Of a DNA stretch of 64,000 nt, positions 35,740 to 49,092 are shown piece after piece; the first letter of the stretch is position 1, and each line of letters opens with the position of its first letter. The notes below the pieces were generated by a model. The model saw only the letters and a list, made by a program, of their open reading frames with translations. It ran no database searches and was not told where the DNA came from. Both the position numbers and the translations under genes were made by a program. Source of the DNA: Pithys albifrons albifrons (lineage: Eukaryota > Chordata > Aves > Passeriformes > Thamnophilidae); contig NC_092458.1 of assembly GCF_047495875.1 (NCBI RefSeq), positions 6,011,439 through 6,075,438 on the forward strand, given 5' to 3'.

Positions 35740-38438
35740 AGAGATTGAAGAGTCAAGTAATTTTCTTGGACTCTTCAGTTTGAGTGGGATATGCTGGATC
35801 TAAAAGACACAAAGAGTTCTCCTGAACACTGTCCACACAGCTGAACTGGGCAATGTTGCTCCACAGCGTAGCTACACACTACAAATAGAATGTGCCCTAG
35901 AGATAAGTATGTGTGTCAACAGCTGACCCTATTCTAATTTCAGCAAGGGTATTTTAGTCTCTTTTATCCAGGTAAGGTGGGTACTCAGCAGTTTTCCAAC
36001 TGCATCAGTTTAAAAATACCTATGGGAGACTTTGCATATACTGTTTTGATGGGTATGTAAGGCCAGAAGGACTTTCACCTTCTGCATGGTAAAAGATGCT
36101 GTTTCATCCAGTGTGTCTTGCAAAACACTGAGAAAACACAAGGATTCCTTGTGCCAGCAGAAAGACCAAATAATAGAACAGCAAGTATATTGCAGGAAAT
36201 AGAGATTCATCAGCTGACATTAAGCCAGCTATGTCTTCTTACTTGCTGTATCTTCTTACAGACTTCATGGGAAGTTGGTTGTACTTGTCTTACATCCTTC
36301 AGCTATTGTGGTGACAACCACTAAAATCTTCAATTCAGTTTTCAAGTGATGGAACCATGTCCCTTCATACCTTTCTAGATTGTTTTGGGAGTAGTCTGCT
36401 GTCCAAAGGAACGTCTAGCTCCTGTCAATCATGGTCTTTTTCATTAGGTATCTCAGATTGGTGGAGGGATTTACAGGATATGCCCAAGAGGGTAAGGAAT
36501 CAAAATCAGGGTTAAGGGCCACAAAGTACCTTGCACCGTGCTGTTTAAGGCAAGTTCTCTCCAGACCAGACTGGTTACATTTGCATGGCACAACCTCTGG
36601 CCTTCAGATAAGCCTACAGACTTAAACTATGGGTGCTATTCCATGTTTTATTTCAAAGTGCCCAAGATCTGATGTTCTCTGTAAGGTTTTTGCTATTGAC
36701 TAGCTGAGCAGTGGTTTCATGGCACAAAGTGTGGCTGTATGTGTCTAATGACATGGTTCCTGTAGGTGTGAAGTCTGCTGAGAGCGTGTCAAGCTAATGC
36801 TGATATGCTTTTGTCTACGCTCCCTTTGGGACCAGTCCTTGGCAGGGGCATCCCCAGTACCCTTCCCAGGCATGGTGGTAGGAGTGAGATGGGAGAAGGG
36901 TTTAATGCTTAAGTTTTGATCCTCTTCTGTGTAGGGTAAAAGTGTGCAGTGTAGGCACTGCTGCTGTTTTGGATGCTCACAACCATCTACTGTGATTTTT
37001 TTCTTCCAGACAATTAATTGTTGCCAGTGCTGATGGACCAATACCAGACTGGGAAAGACATATGATCAAATACCAGCCTGGACCCCCTGTGCATAGCTGG
37101 GAAAGCCAGTAATTTAAAGCCCCTGTGTTAAGGCCCATTCGTGAAATACTTTTTGTGATAACAGCATAAACTTTAGTATTTTTTGCTTCTTACCCTGGAC
37201 ACAAGGGTTTTTTTGTGTTTTTTTTGTTGTTTTTTTTTTTTTTTTTTTTGAGGAGAAAAGGAGTTAAAGACAGACGTGTACCCACTGCCTGCCCAAGCCA
37301 CGTATTGAACAAAAGCTCCCTTGAAATCCTCATTGCATTCATTGTGGAAAATTAGATTATTCTCATATCAGTGAGTTTCAGCTGCAGATTTCTATTTAGT
37401 TCATTAATTTGCCTTGAAGTTGGATGGAATCAGGAATATATTTCTCACTTTGATTGAGTAATTAGGGTTGATACTTTTTTGCTTTCATGCTACTCCTTTT
37501 AAAACTCTTTCAGCTGTGTTTTTGAAAATAAAGTGAGTGAATTTATCATATTTAGACATCAGCAAGCACCACATGGCAGAGACAGCTACTCTGGAATCCT
37601 AACGGGCTCTCAAGAATTATCCTCTGTGATTATCTCCACGTCTGAAGGACCATATGTCACAGGCTCTGCAAATGGCATCTGGTTATATCACACAAAGAGG
37701 TTTCTTCTATCTATTTTGCAAGCAGCTCAACTCAAACTCGTGAAAAAATCCCTGAGTATATTGAAAGGAGCTGGATTCATTTGAATTGTGTTACTAAAAC
37801 TGATGTATTCTGTGAGCTGGATGCCTGTTTTCTCTAAAGGCAGTCTAACTGTCTTATTATTTCATGTTATCACAGAAAGGACACATGATAAAACAAATGA
37901 GTAGCTAAGCCAGTATACTAGAAAAATAATTATGAATGACCTTTTTCTCTTCTAGCTACAAATGTTATCCAGAAAGGGTACAACCCTTTTGGCTTCATGA
38001 TAGACCAGAGTACTGCTAATCTATCAGAGCAGAAATCTTGTAATGGGAAATGACTATCACCTCAGCAAACAGTGCCATAATTACTCAGGCAATTACTATA
38101 TTGATCTGAAATTTCATAGGTCAAGTGGATGGCCTGTCTTTGAGAGATATGGGATGGCTTTTTGTGAGTTCCTTCTTGACTCAGTCTAGGTGTCTCCACA
38201 GGCCTTCCTGACATGCCTTGTGGCACAGTGGGCTGCATGGTGTATCCCACCAGGTCTGTGCTTTGATCTATGGCCCTGCCTACATGTATCCTTATTTGAA
38301 AACTCTGGTGATATAAAACTCAAGAGATATAAAAATCCCTCAAAACTTCATTAGGAAATGCTTAATTTCGCACTCTCACTGATAAAAGCAGCACACTCAA
38401 CACTTACTCATTTCTTATCTATATTGCATTCCCTGCAG
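35740..38438. other. Unique non-coding DNA
   Basis: A long T-run tract at about 37207-37250 (interrupted by single G bases) is the main feature. The frame at 37533-37784 (plus, 83 codons) reads smoothly but lacks a good acceptor or start. I do not call it. Confidence 0.5.
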
Positions 38439-38563
38439 GCTTCCAGTCATTGTGGCAGAGCTATGCCAGTAAGACAAGGTTTTGGTCTGCACAGAAACAC
38501 CCTCAAAATCTTCCAGATGAAAGTGATCAGAAGAGTGGGTCTGACTCACCTCTCATGCTCAGG
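38439..38563 (+). CDS. Candidate internal coding exon, weak
   Basis: A pyrimidine-rich stretch ending CATTCCCTGCAG (acceptor at 38437/38438) precedes 125 nt that are open in one frame up to CTCAG|GTACAT (donor at 38564). In that frame the exon would start two bases into a codon and end two bases into one. It reads FQSLWQSYASKTRFW..., then PDESDQKSGSDSPLML, a hydrophilic Ser/Asp-rich stretch. Against it: a second frame is also open, the donor is not ideal, and I recognise no family. It could belong to the same plus-strand gene as the exon at 61202-61345, but nothing in the sequence links them. Confidence 0.3.
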
Positions 38564-38569
38564 TACATT

Positions 38570-41500
38570 AACAGAACTCAGTGCAGACTCAGAGTGAGGA
38601 TGTCAGTATCTTTCCTACCTGTGCGTTTAAAAGTGGAGAGAATGCAATGTTGTAAATCTCCATCTAATACAAATGGTGCTTCATGAAAGGATTCCTAAAG
38701 GGCATTGGAAAGAAAACTGTCACTGTGCTAAATCTGGGGCATGGCTTCTCTGTTCAATGGCACTCTTGGCATTGAGGTTGGTGGCCCCACTCTGATATCA
38801 GTATTTTGTGGTTTTTATTGTCCAAGTAAAATTGCATATCTTGAGACTTCCAGGACAAAAACCTTAGATGTTTTGGACAGGCTCTGCCACATACTCTGAC
38901 ACTAGTTGTTTGGCTGGTCTGATACTGGGCCACCATGCAATCTGGGTTCTCACTGCTGGGAAAAGAGCAATGTGGTCAGAAGGAGCTGTGGGAAGAATCA
39001 TCCCTGCGTTTTGGGGTCACATTTTAGCTGCAGTCCTTGAGCTAGGTCCTCCATGAGCTGTGGTACAGCTGTACTCATCCCTCTGAATCTCCCTTGCTGA
39101 TCCCACCCTTGCCTCCCTGACTTAGTCCCTGAGATGCCCTGTCCCCATGGTCATCCCCAGCCTGGCTCTTGGGGTCATCTCTGGGTGTGGGGCTGTTGGG
39201 GGAGGTCCCTGCTGCGGGCTGCCCCACCACCCCACTGCTGCCCAGCCCAGCCTCATCATGCCCTGAACAACAGGTATTTCAGGGTAAGTGAAGCCAGACA
39301 CGGTTAGGTTGAAATATAGTGAAAGAAAACCCACAGGAACTGGGTAAATCCACTTGTTCTTAAGACCTATACTCTCTGGCAACAGCTATGGGGTTTTTAA
39401 ATTTCACTTTAGAGAGATTTTGAAATGAGGAAGATTACTGAAGCATTTAAAATGACATATTTGTGGAGACTTACATATTTCCACAGCTCTTTCCTACTAG
39501 CAATATATATTTATATGGGTATATATGTACATACTCCAAGGTGGGAATGTTTACTTTGCACATTATTGTGAACACTTCACTGGTATTTTATCTGTCATTG
39601 TATCTAGCAGATGCTGCACTTAGCAGTAATTGTTATTTTAATTAATATTAGTCTGTATGATGCCTCTTACATTTAATGTTAGGCTTCTAGGACTCACTGG
39701 TACCAATAAGTGACCTACAGTTGCATTAATGGCCTGAGTAATACATGGCCTGTCATCTCTAATACATTTTGATGCATTTTTCTGTTTTTTGCTATTTTGG
39801 GGATTATGTCTGGTTTTACAGACAAATGGCCTAATTCTCAGTGCTTTGTCATTTATTTGTATTTCATGCCAATTTTTTGCACAGATCTAAATTAAAGAAA
39901 GGAAAAAATATACTGCAGAATGTCAGTGTCTCATAATAAAAGGCTGAATCCAGACCTCATAACTCTTATTTCAATCAGTCACCAAGGGAAACGTTCAGAG
40001 CACTCATTTAAAAATATTTGTCTTTTTCTCCCTCCTGGTAATTTCCTAGTGATTTCTTATTGTCATGAGGAAATTTCTAATATATGTATGTTTGCTCCAG
40101 CATACACAGACCCTTTTGTACAAGAGGTTGAAATCTATCTGTGTTTACTGATAACTGGTCAAGCCCAGCATGTGTCCACCCTCTGAAGGGAACCTGGGGA
40201 CTTCTGGCCTTACACTATGATCACCTTTTTGTATAAGAAGCTTAGAGAGTCCATTCAGAAGTTATCTCAGAGGAGCCAGAAAAGAAGATTAAACAGCTTT
40301 CAAGCTTCAGGGAAGTGCCTTGTGTGGTGGGCCCAGGCTCAGTCTGTGGGGGATGTATGAAACAAATTATGTGGGTAATTTTTCTATTGAAGTATTCAAG
40401 AGCTATATGGACTATGAGTACTGTATACTAATGACAGTTTTTTTTATTTCAGGGTTTTAACAGTTTTAGTCATACCTGGGAATTTTTTTACTCCTTGTTC
40501 CCTACTAGCAATTCATTATGGATCTTGAGGTTAGCTGTGTGTATGTGTATGGTTGCATTTGCAAGAGGTTTGATTCACCTCTGAGAATCATGTTGTAATT
40601 CTGATACTGTTCACATGCAAAATCACATGTTCCCCTTCTCTACTATGTGGGCACCTTCCAATTTCCAACCCTGATGCGATAAAATACCTACTGTGGGTGT
40701 GCTGGACTCCTGTCACTGGCTTCCTCAGTCCTCAATATCTCTCATCCAACCACTGTGGGGATCTGGTCTGCCTTTTCTCACTTCTGGGGGTCAAAAAATG
40801 TGTACTTGAATCTTGGCTGAGATAAAGGGTAGGATGAGTGAATAGACAACAGCCACTGGATATTACTTTCAGACAAGTGTTATGCTGTCATCACTGGATG
40901 CTAAAGTCCCCAAGGTGCCTTAAAATAACTATTCTTTTTTAAAAGTTGCTTCTTGATAGAACTGACAGAACAAAAATCTGCAATTAAAATTCATGTTCAT
41001 GTCACAACATGACAAAGAGAGGTGAACACAGTGCTAAAGACTCTTCAACCCATGAGTCTTTCTAGAAAGTCTTTATGAAGAGGAGAATTTAGCCCAAAAA
41101 GTATCAACTGTGAAAAATGTTTGGAATATGGCTGGGAATTCTGATGTACATTGATTATGCATGGGCAACATGGTTAATAAATACAATACATGGGGAATTT
41201 AGACACACACACAAACACACGTTCTCACTCTCTCAAGTGGGCACATACATAGTTCCAATTTGGGCATATGTACACACAAGCTTATTTTTTTGCTAATTCT
41301 GGAAAATGCATGCACATTGTTGAAGTAAATCTTGCCAAATTAATGACATTACTTTGGGAAAACGAAAATTTCTAGTTCAAATGTAGAATCAGATGACTCA
41401 CATTGCATTACCTATCTCCCCGAGTCTGCATTCATCCAATAATCAATCAACAGGTTCAGCTAGATGAAGGCTGACAGTAATGCCAGCTGATGGAGATGTT

Positions 41501-42730
41501 CTGCAGGGGTCACAAGCAGACCCTGAGCCATTCAGCTAAGCAATTCTGTAAGCACAACCTTTAAAGACAAGTTCAAGAGCATGGACAGACTGTACAAGCA
41601 GCAGAGATTCCATTGGTATTTGCAGCAACAACAAGGAGATTATCAATAGTACACTCTGTAGGATCATCATTGTTCACTGTCAAGGGTCAAGACTTGATTC
41701 TGTACATTGAGAGAATGAACACTAAATCCAGAGCATGTGAGCAGAAACCTTCTGCCTCATTCTGTGCATTGCAGTCTGTTCTCTGGAGAAGACTGATGAA
41801 AACTTTCAGCTAAGATTCTCTAATGTCAATAAAACCACACAGGAAAAATTGTTTCAGAGTAAGCTCCCCACTTTCTAGAAAGCATTATGTTTAAATAAGG
41901 ATAGAAAAATTAGTTTTTCAGAAGCATCACGGAAAGGAAAAGCCAGTGAAACAGACAATCAATATGGCATGATTGGCCAATCCAGATGCTCAATTAAAAA
42001 ATAAAAAGGAAACCTTGTAATTCAAATATTAATACTGGATGTCTGAATTTGTACTAAGCAAAATTGTTTTTAATGGATAAATAGGAAATGTCTATTTTTT
42101 TACTCACCAGTTGCCTGGCATTTAGCATGAATAAATTCAGGCTATGCATCTTGGCCTATGAATATGACATCACTTTAAGAGGTTTATTTGTGAGTCAAGC
42201 CTCTTGTTCTGATACACTCCCAAGCTCCACAGTAGAATCATGACTGCCATCAAGTTATGGCATTAGTCACTGAAAATCTCTTGCTTGGTTATGATAGGTT
42301 GCTCTGTTTTTTTCCAATGCCCTTTTAATCTTTGGATTTCTCTGCTGTTTTCCTCCAAACCTTTCTAAGATCTTCTCACTAAATGACTTCTGAGTGAAGC
42401 AGGCATCTCTGCAGTACATTTCTTCCCTTTTCTGCCAAAGTAAATCTAGATTAACTCTACAGAATTTGGTAAGTTGTTAAGTCTTTATAAAGGAATGGAG
42501 ACTCAAAATACAGGTAGTGACTGTAGTATATGATATATTGATGTATGATCCACTTCCAGCTGGTGTGGGAGTATGCACATTGCTGTGTGATGCTCGTGAT
42601 ATGTTTTGAATATTGCGCTGAAATGGAATTGACACTCTTGGGCTAGTGGTGCTAGCTAGCTTGCTTGCTATTTTTATTAACCAGTCTTTCCCTGTTTTTT
42701 CCTCTTCCTAAGGAGAAGATTGATGCTTCT
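38570..42730. other. Unique non-coding DNA
   Basis: Includes an AC microsatellite at 41203-41220 and AT-rich stretches. No gene or recognisable mobile element. Confidence 0.55.
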
Positions 42731-42732
42731 TT

Positions 42733-42990
42733 GGGAAAAAAAAAATTATGAACCCAGCCCAGTCTTTGTGCATTGAATTATGCATGGAGCCACTGTAATT
42801 GCAGCTATCAATCAATGCCTGCAGAAAAATGCAAGGCTGGGCGAGTAATGGCTGTAGGTAAACACACATTTAGTCATACAATGGTTATGGTAACTGAGTG
42901 TGCATTTTGTATGCACAGTTGGATGAACGTTGTTATGACAGCTTTCACAGCTGAGTTCACTGCAGCACTGTGCAGCACAAGAATATTGCT
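42733..42990. other. Candidate conserved non-coding element
   Basis: The first half of a 167-codon plus-strand frame (42773-43276) has no protein character. The DNA carries dense short motifs instead: TGAATTATGCATGG (POU/homeodomain-like), CAATCAATGCC, GTAATTGCAG and GTAAACACAC (forkhead-like). Long frames open by chance often coincide with such elements. Conservation cannot be seen from one genome, so this is only a suggestion. Confidence 0.2.
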
Positions 42991-43129
42991 TTTCTTCTGG
43001 GACTGGCCAAAAAAGAAAACTGCTCTTCTATTTCAGTGTAATACTTCAAGACATATTTTGTGTCAGAGATTCACAGACAACCAGAAGCTTGAGAAGCCAC
43101 CCTTAGTCTGTCCTGTCCCAGATACATTT

Positions 43130-43287
43130 ACACAATTCTTGGCAAATGTTTTTCCAGTTCTTCTAAACCTCCACCATGAGAGGTTCCACAGCCTCCTGAA
43201 TTACCATTGCAGTAACTTAGGAGCAATAGTGTTAGAACAGTTTTTCCACTATCATTCAGTCCAAATCTTGCTGTAATTTGGGCCTAG
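43130..43287 (-). mobile_element. Ancient CR1 LINE 3' UTR fragment
   Basis: The plus strand has GGTTCCACAGCCTCCTGAAT, then a TTACCATTGCAGTAACTTAG block, then TTTTTCCACTATCATTCAGT and CCAAATCTTGCTGTAATTTG, followed by GGCC. These are in the same order as the CR1 3' region (complement of '...ggcttaaattgcagcaagggaggtttaggttggacatt...'). It is old, with many substitutions, and it forms the second half of the open frame at 42773-43276, which is therefore not a gene. Confidence 0.7.
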
Positions 43288-43289
43288 GT

Positions 43290-46200
43290 GACTTTTCCTA
43301 GGCACAATGACCATGTGGAACAGGTGAATTCTTTGCAACAAGGCAGACTCCTAGTTAGTGTGACAAAAGGGGTGGGAAGATCTGAAGGCAACAGAATAAC
43401 ACAACTTTAGAAGTAAAGTGTAAGTATTGTTAGCCCAGATGCTGCTTTGTCAGGAGATGGTGGCCCTTTTCAAGCATCTTCAACCTGTCAGGGTTTAAAA
43501 TTGTCACTCTAGAAATGAAGCAGGCAAAAACACATAGGTAGACCTTCTTTCTGCAAAGTGCATGACTACACAACTTCAAGCCTTATCAGAAGCTTCCTAG
43601 ATGCTGGTTTATAGTAATTTTGAAAAATATTTCATATATATTTCATATACTTGTTTCAAAGTATAGACATACAGAAGGATTTTTCCTTTACTGTAATAGC
43701 TTCCAGGGATTTCAGTTTAGCTCTTCCCTTTTTGGGTACCAAATTTAGAAGCCTAATGTGAGATATTCCTGGCTATGTTTAGAGTAATAACTGAGATAGG
43801 AGACGGAGGGTTTTCACACACAAACTTCTCTCCATTGAGGTCTGCTAAAGGTGTTTGGTGCCTCTGATCTTTGAATCTAAAGCTTTTTGAAACATGCTTA
43901 TTAGAAGATTTCAAAAAGGGGTGCCTTAGTGGTGCTTTCTCTTTGCTGAGTGTGCTTACAGATGGCTCTGTCTGCAGTTTAGAGGCTGGGTTCAGAACAG
44001 GGTGGTGGGAGAGGGGATTGGATTTTGTCTGGTCTCAGAGTGGGTTGTGGAAGCCTGACAGGAGTAGAAAAGGGCAATTCCAGGATGAAAAGGCAGGCTT
44101 GGGCAATACTGCTGGGGTGAGAGAGGGCAGACATGCTTTCCCTGGCTGCACAACAGCAACTTGGCAGAGCAGGCTCAAAATCCCTGTTATTAAATAACTC
44201 TAAGGCTGCAATAAGGGATTTCTCAATGCTTATGTAGGATAAGTAAGGTGTACCAAGAATGGCAGAAAAAGATGCAAGTCTGCGGTTTGAGAAGAAGGAC
44301 AAAATGTAAGACATCTTTCCATAAAATTCCATCATTCATGAAGCAGGATATACAGTTGTTCATGAAGCCTCTTCTCAAGGAGAAAGATGTTTAAAAATTT
44401 ATTTCTGCTCGAGGCATTACGTTATGCTTTTCATAGCCAGTGTGAATACAAATACCAGTTGAAGGACATTTATGGTCATTCTTATTACTGAATACTCTAG
44501 GAGAATGGGGGTTGCCTAATTTCACATTTGTGGTCTCCACCCATTCAGAAAAATTTTGCATGCCCCACCCTCAAGTGATTTGTTGCATGCCATATGTCCA
44601 GTTGCTCACACTGGTGTCAACAGCAGCCTTCTCCCAGATGTGTTTCTTGAATCATCAGAGTGTGTTTCTTCCCAGAGCAATGAGTTACCATTTCATATAT
44701 TTGTTGCTACATGGAATATTAATATGGTAATCATGTCTGTCTCCTTAGGGGACTTGTATTTTATGGCAGCAATTCAATACTGTTCACTATTCGGAGTTAA
44801 AAGAAATACAAGAGTTGAAGATTTTAAAGACCTTTTCTAAAAACCAGGCCAAAAGCATATTAGACATCACCTCTTCAGTTCAGAAAAAAAACAATAACCC
44901 ACAAAAAAACCAGAAAGAAAAATGATCACCAAAACCATGGACTATTGTTCATGATCACTGTTGTTTTCTTCTTATACACCAAAGTGCCTTCTAAAAGATA
45001 TAAAATGTTGTGCTTTTCTGATAGTGTCCTGAACACATCACACAGCCCCAAAGGGTTTTGGGATTTGTGCCCAAGGCCAATGCTGCAGGGTGTAGTGGAG
45101 TAACCCTGCCCAAGCTCAGGAGCAGAACTGTGTGAGAAAGAGGTACAGGACACTTTGTTGGGGCAGGGATACCTCCACGACCTTAAGCTGAACTTCAGCT
45201 TCAGCTCTTGCCCCAAGATTTTCTGCAGTTCTGCCCACTCCTGCCCACATCTTTCACTGATCGTGATCCCCAGTTTGGTCTTGGAACTGTTCCATCCCTG
45301 TGGCTGTGGTTACACTCCCCAGTCCCGGTCTTCTTGCCACCTCTGGGGCAATGGGATGGGGAGAGATCTCTACTCTCACTTGCTCTACTGCTCTCCTGCC
45401 ACCCACCCTGTCAGTGTTGTGTCCAGACTCTTCCTCCCTGTAGGTAAGGCACTGCTACCATGAAAAGGCAGACACAACAGCTGGATTTAAAAAAAAAGCC
45501 TGCAATTGATTTTATTCCCTTTTTCAATGTAAAAATAATTCTTAGTCAGAGAGCCAGAGAAAAACCATTACTTTAGCCACAGGCATGGCAGCAGCTCTCT
45601 GGTACCTTTAAGACTTGATTCTGTAAGTACTTACACATCTGCACATCATGCAAGTGATCCAACTGCATGGATGTAAGAATATGTGTGCGTGTGTACATAT
45701 ATATACTTATCTTTGCTGGAAGTGGAGCTTGTTCCATGGAGAATATACTGCCTAAATGGTCCCAGGCTAATCTTTGCCAATATTTTAAGCTCATTTTGGT
45801 TGATAGCAGATGGAGGCAAAGAGCTTATAACATTAATTTCCTTATTGAATCTCATCTGACAAAATCCTCAGTTACTTTCATCTTGCAGGAACCATTATTC
45901 TTTTGTAGATACGTGCCTAATAAGCTTAAATTCTGAAAAAGAATATTTACATTTACTAATAACAAGGGAGAGTTAAAATCAAACATGCTGCACGGTCTTC
46001 TGGGGAAGTCAGCAGCAAAACACTGCTTTCAATAATCAATAAGTCAACCAAGCAAATCTCTAGACCATCGTTACAAGAGAATCTGTCATCATGCAAAGTG
46101 AAGATTTGTCTGAGAAACTCCTAAGTAAATGCTTCTGCCACTTAGTAGTGGTTTGGTAGTCTGCATTTGCTATAGATTAAATTGCAGGCATGCACAGATT

Positions 46201-49092
46201 TGTTTTGTATTCCAAACAGAGATAAGTGTCTGGACCAAAGCATTCACATGTAGTCCTCACTGACTTGGGTCTGTTTAAGGGTGGGAAGATGCCCTCTGTA
46301 TTCAATGCCTCAAACTCTTCCTGTGCTGCTCCCTCTCCTTATTCCTTGTGTCTTCTACATTTTGTATTTCTCACCATTAAACTACTAGGATAAATTTACT
46401 TGACGTTTTTACAGACTATCAAAAAAATAAATGGTCTTATACCTCACTGATCTGTATCCACCTGTGACAACTAATACCCCCCAAAAGGGACTTCACGCCC
46501 CAATAAATGTCCAAATGCAAGCAAGAACTTGAGCTATCTATTTGCAACAGTATCATAATTTTCTCACAAAGTGTATCAGAAAAACACCAGAAAATAATAA
46601 AAATCTCAATATGATATTAAACTGAGCTTCATTTTCTACAAATAAAATGTATTCCATGCTGCACTATTTTTAGCTTTTATGACTGTTCTTAATCATTTCC
46701 TTATTTTGTTTGAATATGAGCTTAAGGTTTGGGACCTAAAATCCTTGGTAGCCAGGTAACTGCCCCAAAGAGTCATGTTTGGAGGCTCAAATATGCACAT
46801 TATTGTTTGCTCCAACCCCTCTCCATTGGCTTTTATGTTCCTTTCTACTGCTGCTGAGATTTGCTTCTGTCTCAGAGGGAATATGAATGACTCATTGTTT
46901 ATCAATAAAAAATCCTTTTCCATTTTGTTTAGCATCTCTCTCTTTTTGGACATCCTTCCCAGCAAATGTGGCAGGTGCTGTGGTAGGAGAATGGGGATGC
47001 AGACAGGCTGCTGACATGAGAGAGCTGCTTCCAGTTCTTGGACACAACTACAAAATGGTCAGATGAACAGGGTGGACCCCAGTGGCAAACACAATCTCTA
47101 GGATGAAAACTGTGTGTTTTATGCAGCCAGGTTGGACCTGTGAATAGCTGAAAACAGAGCTGCTTGTCATTGTGAGAAATACTGTACATAGGGCTGCATT
47201 AAAAGCATATAGTGTCCATGGATATTATGGCACAAAAGCAACAGATTCAAATATGTAGGCAGTGTCCCCTCCCAGAAGGCAGAGGAGATCCAAGCTGGGG
47301 AGCAGCATTCCCATCCCTACCAGAGCCCATTGACACATAGCAGTGTTACATCTCTTGTGATGGTGCTGGCCTGAAATGTTTTTGCTTGATCTTGGAGCCT
47401 CCCTTTTTCCCTACTCATCATCTAGCCTTACCTGATGGCTTTGTAGTGTTGGCATTTATCAGTGTCTACTTGTTCTGCCCTTCTATTCTGCTTTATCTAA
47501 TCTGTGTAGGGGAAACACAGGTTGTCCTATTCACGACCTTTGCCTTTCCCTTGTCTTATACCCATTAACAGCTAACTACCCCCATCAGAAAAGGCTAATT
47601 CCTTTATATTGGCAAGGCCAGAGCTTCATGAAATCAAAGGTAAAACTCCCATCGACTTCAGCTGGAACAAAAGTGGCTCAGTTTAATCAAAGAACTTGAG
47701 GAGAAAAGCAAAACAGAAGGCAGACAGAGACAGTAAGTTCAGCTTACGACAAACTCCAAAATGATCAAAAGCGTACACTGATCTCAAACCTTCCCAGATA
47801 TTCATGCAATATCTAAGAGGATATGGCTATCCTTGGGATGGAAGCCTGTTACAGCTACTAGCCACCTCAATAAATATTCTTCTAATTATTGTGATTCCTT
47901 CAAACTTGGAGTGTGTGGGCACTGGCTAGTTAGCCACTGGTTGTAACACAATTTCATATTCAGTGACTGATATTCACTGGTTACTCTGCAGAATCCCTAT
48001 TTCCTTTTAAAGTCATAATGTCTAAAATATGTCACTTTTCATTAAGATGACAAATGCTGGCATTTTGTGGGATGCTGTATTGATCCCATCAAGCTCTGCT
48101 ATGATGGCTAGCAGCAGAACAACGTGCCAGCCGGCCACGCCTGGCTGCATCAGAGGCTTCCCTAGGGTTTGTTTTCAGCCTGCAGTATAGTTCTGACCGA
48201 GTGTGAATAAAACCACTGAAAAGGTAACATGCTGATTTGCTGAATTATCTATCAAGTGAACAGTTCAAAGCAGAAATAGGGCCAACTGAGAGAAGTAAGA
48301 AGCTCTAACTGGCAGGGGTAATTCTCCACCTGTGAGAGCTTTATTACCTACCGCTGCATGAGTGGGTTCAGGCACTAAGCAGTTTCCACTGGATGAATGA
48401 AAGAGTTTGGAAATCTTTTAGCAGAAAACATCACATTTTAAAGTCCCAGCTTTTCTTTTCTTGCTAGTGAATGCAGACATTATTTTTTAATTCCTCATAG
48501 TTCTTTACTATGATAGCAGGCCTTTGTGAGGAATCCAAATAGCCAGTAATCCTCTGATATATCCTTCCTGCAAAAACTTTGCATTAGAGTATCCTGTTTT
48601 ATGAAGGACATGAGAGATTGCCTTCCATGCCTGAAGATATTTAACATCACAAAAGACATGAGCAATTAGACTGCCTTTTGCTCAGAACTGCTAAAATGGT
48701 CAAAGAAGAGAAATAGTTCTAGCACTTCACATAACACCAGTAGCCAATCTGTTTCCTTGCCTAACTGTTCTTCGTTCAATTTATATATATGTTAAATATA
48801 CATACACCAATATATATGTCCAAACTGTAGAGGAGATTTCAGACAATAAGTCCTTCTAGGGAACATATGTCATCTTCTGGACTGAACTTCTAAATGGTAT
48901 TTTTTATACCATTGAAAATAATGATCTTTGTCCTCATCTGATGAGAGTGACCTGCTATACAAAGCATTTTGAGATCTATTTATGAAAAGTGCCACATAAG
49001 AAAATGGTATTGATTCTTATTTTTTAACTTAGTGGTATTTCTGGCAGTTGCATGTTTTAGTACTTTTAGGTTGAATGACTAGGCCTCTTAGT
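43290..49092. other. Unique non-coding DNA
   Basis: A GT/AT microsatellite lies at about 45681-45706, and AT-rich TATATA runs at 48781-48822. The GC-richer segment 45,050-45,470 has open frames in two plus-strand phases without splice context. No exon is called. 48,060-48,400 has a mixed, CpG-containing composition but no recognisable motif. Confidence 0.5.

Noticed and set aside
37207..37250. Poly(A) tail of a minus-strand retrocopy (long T tract)
   Set aside because: No gene-like sequence adjoins it in the right orientation and no target duplication was found; treated as a simple repeat.
42773..43276. 167-codon plus-strand frame
   Set aside because: Its second half is an old CR1 3' UTR in antisense and its first half has no protein-like pattern.
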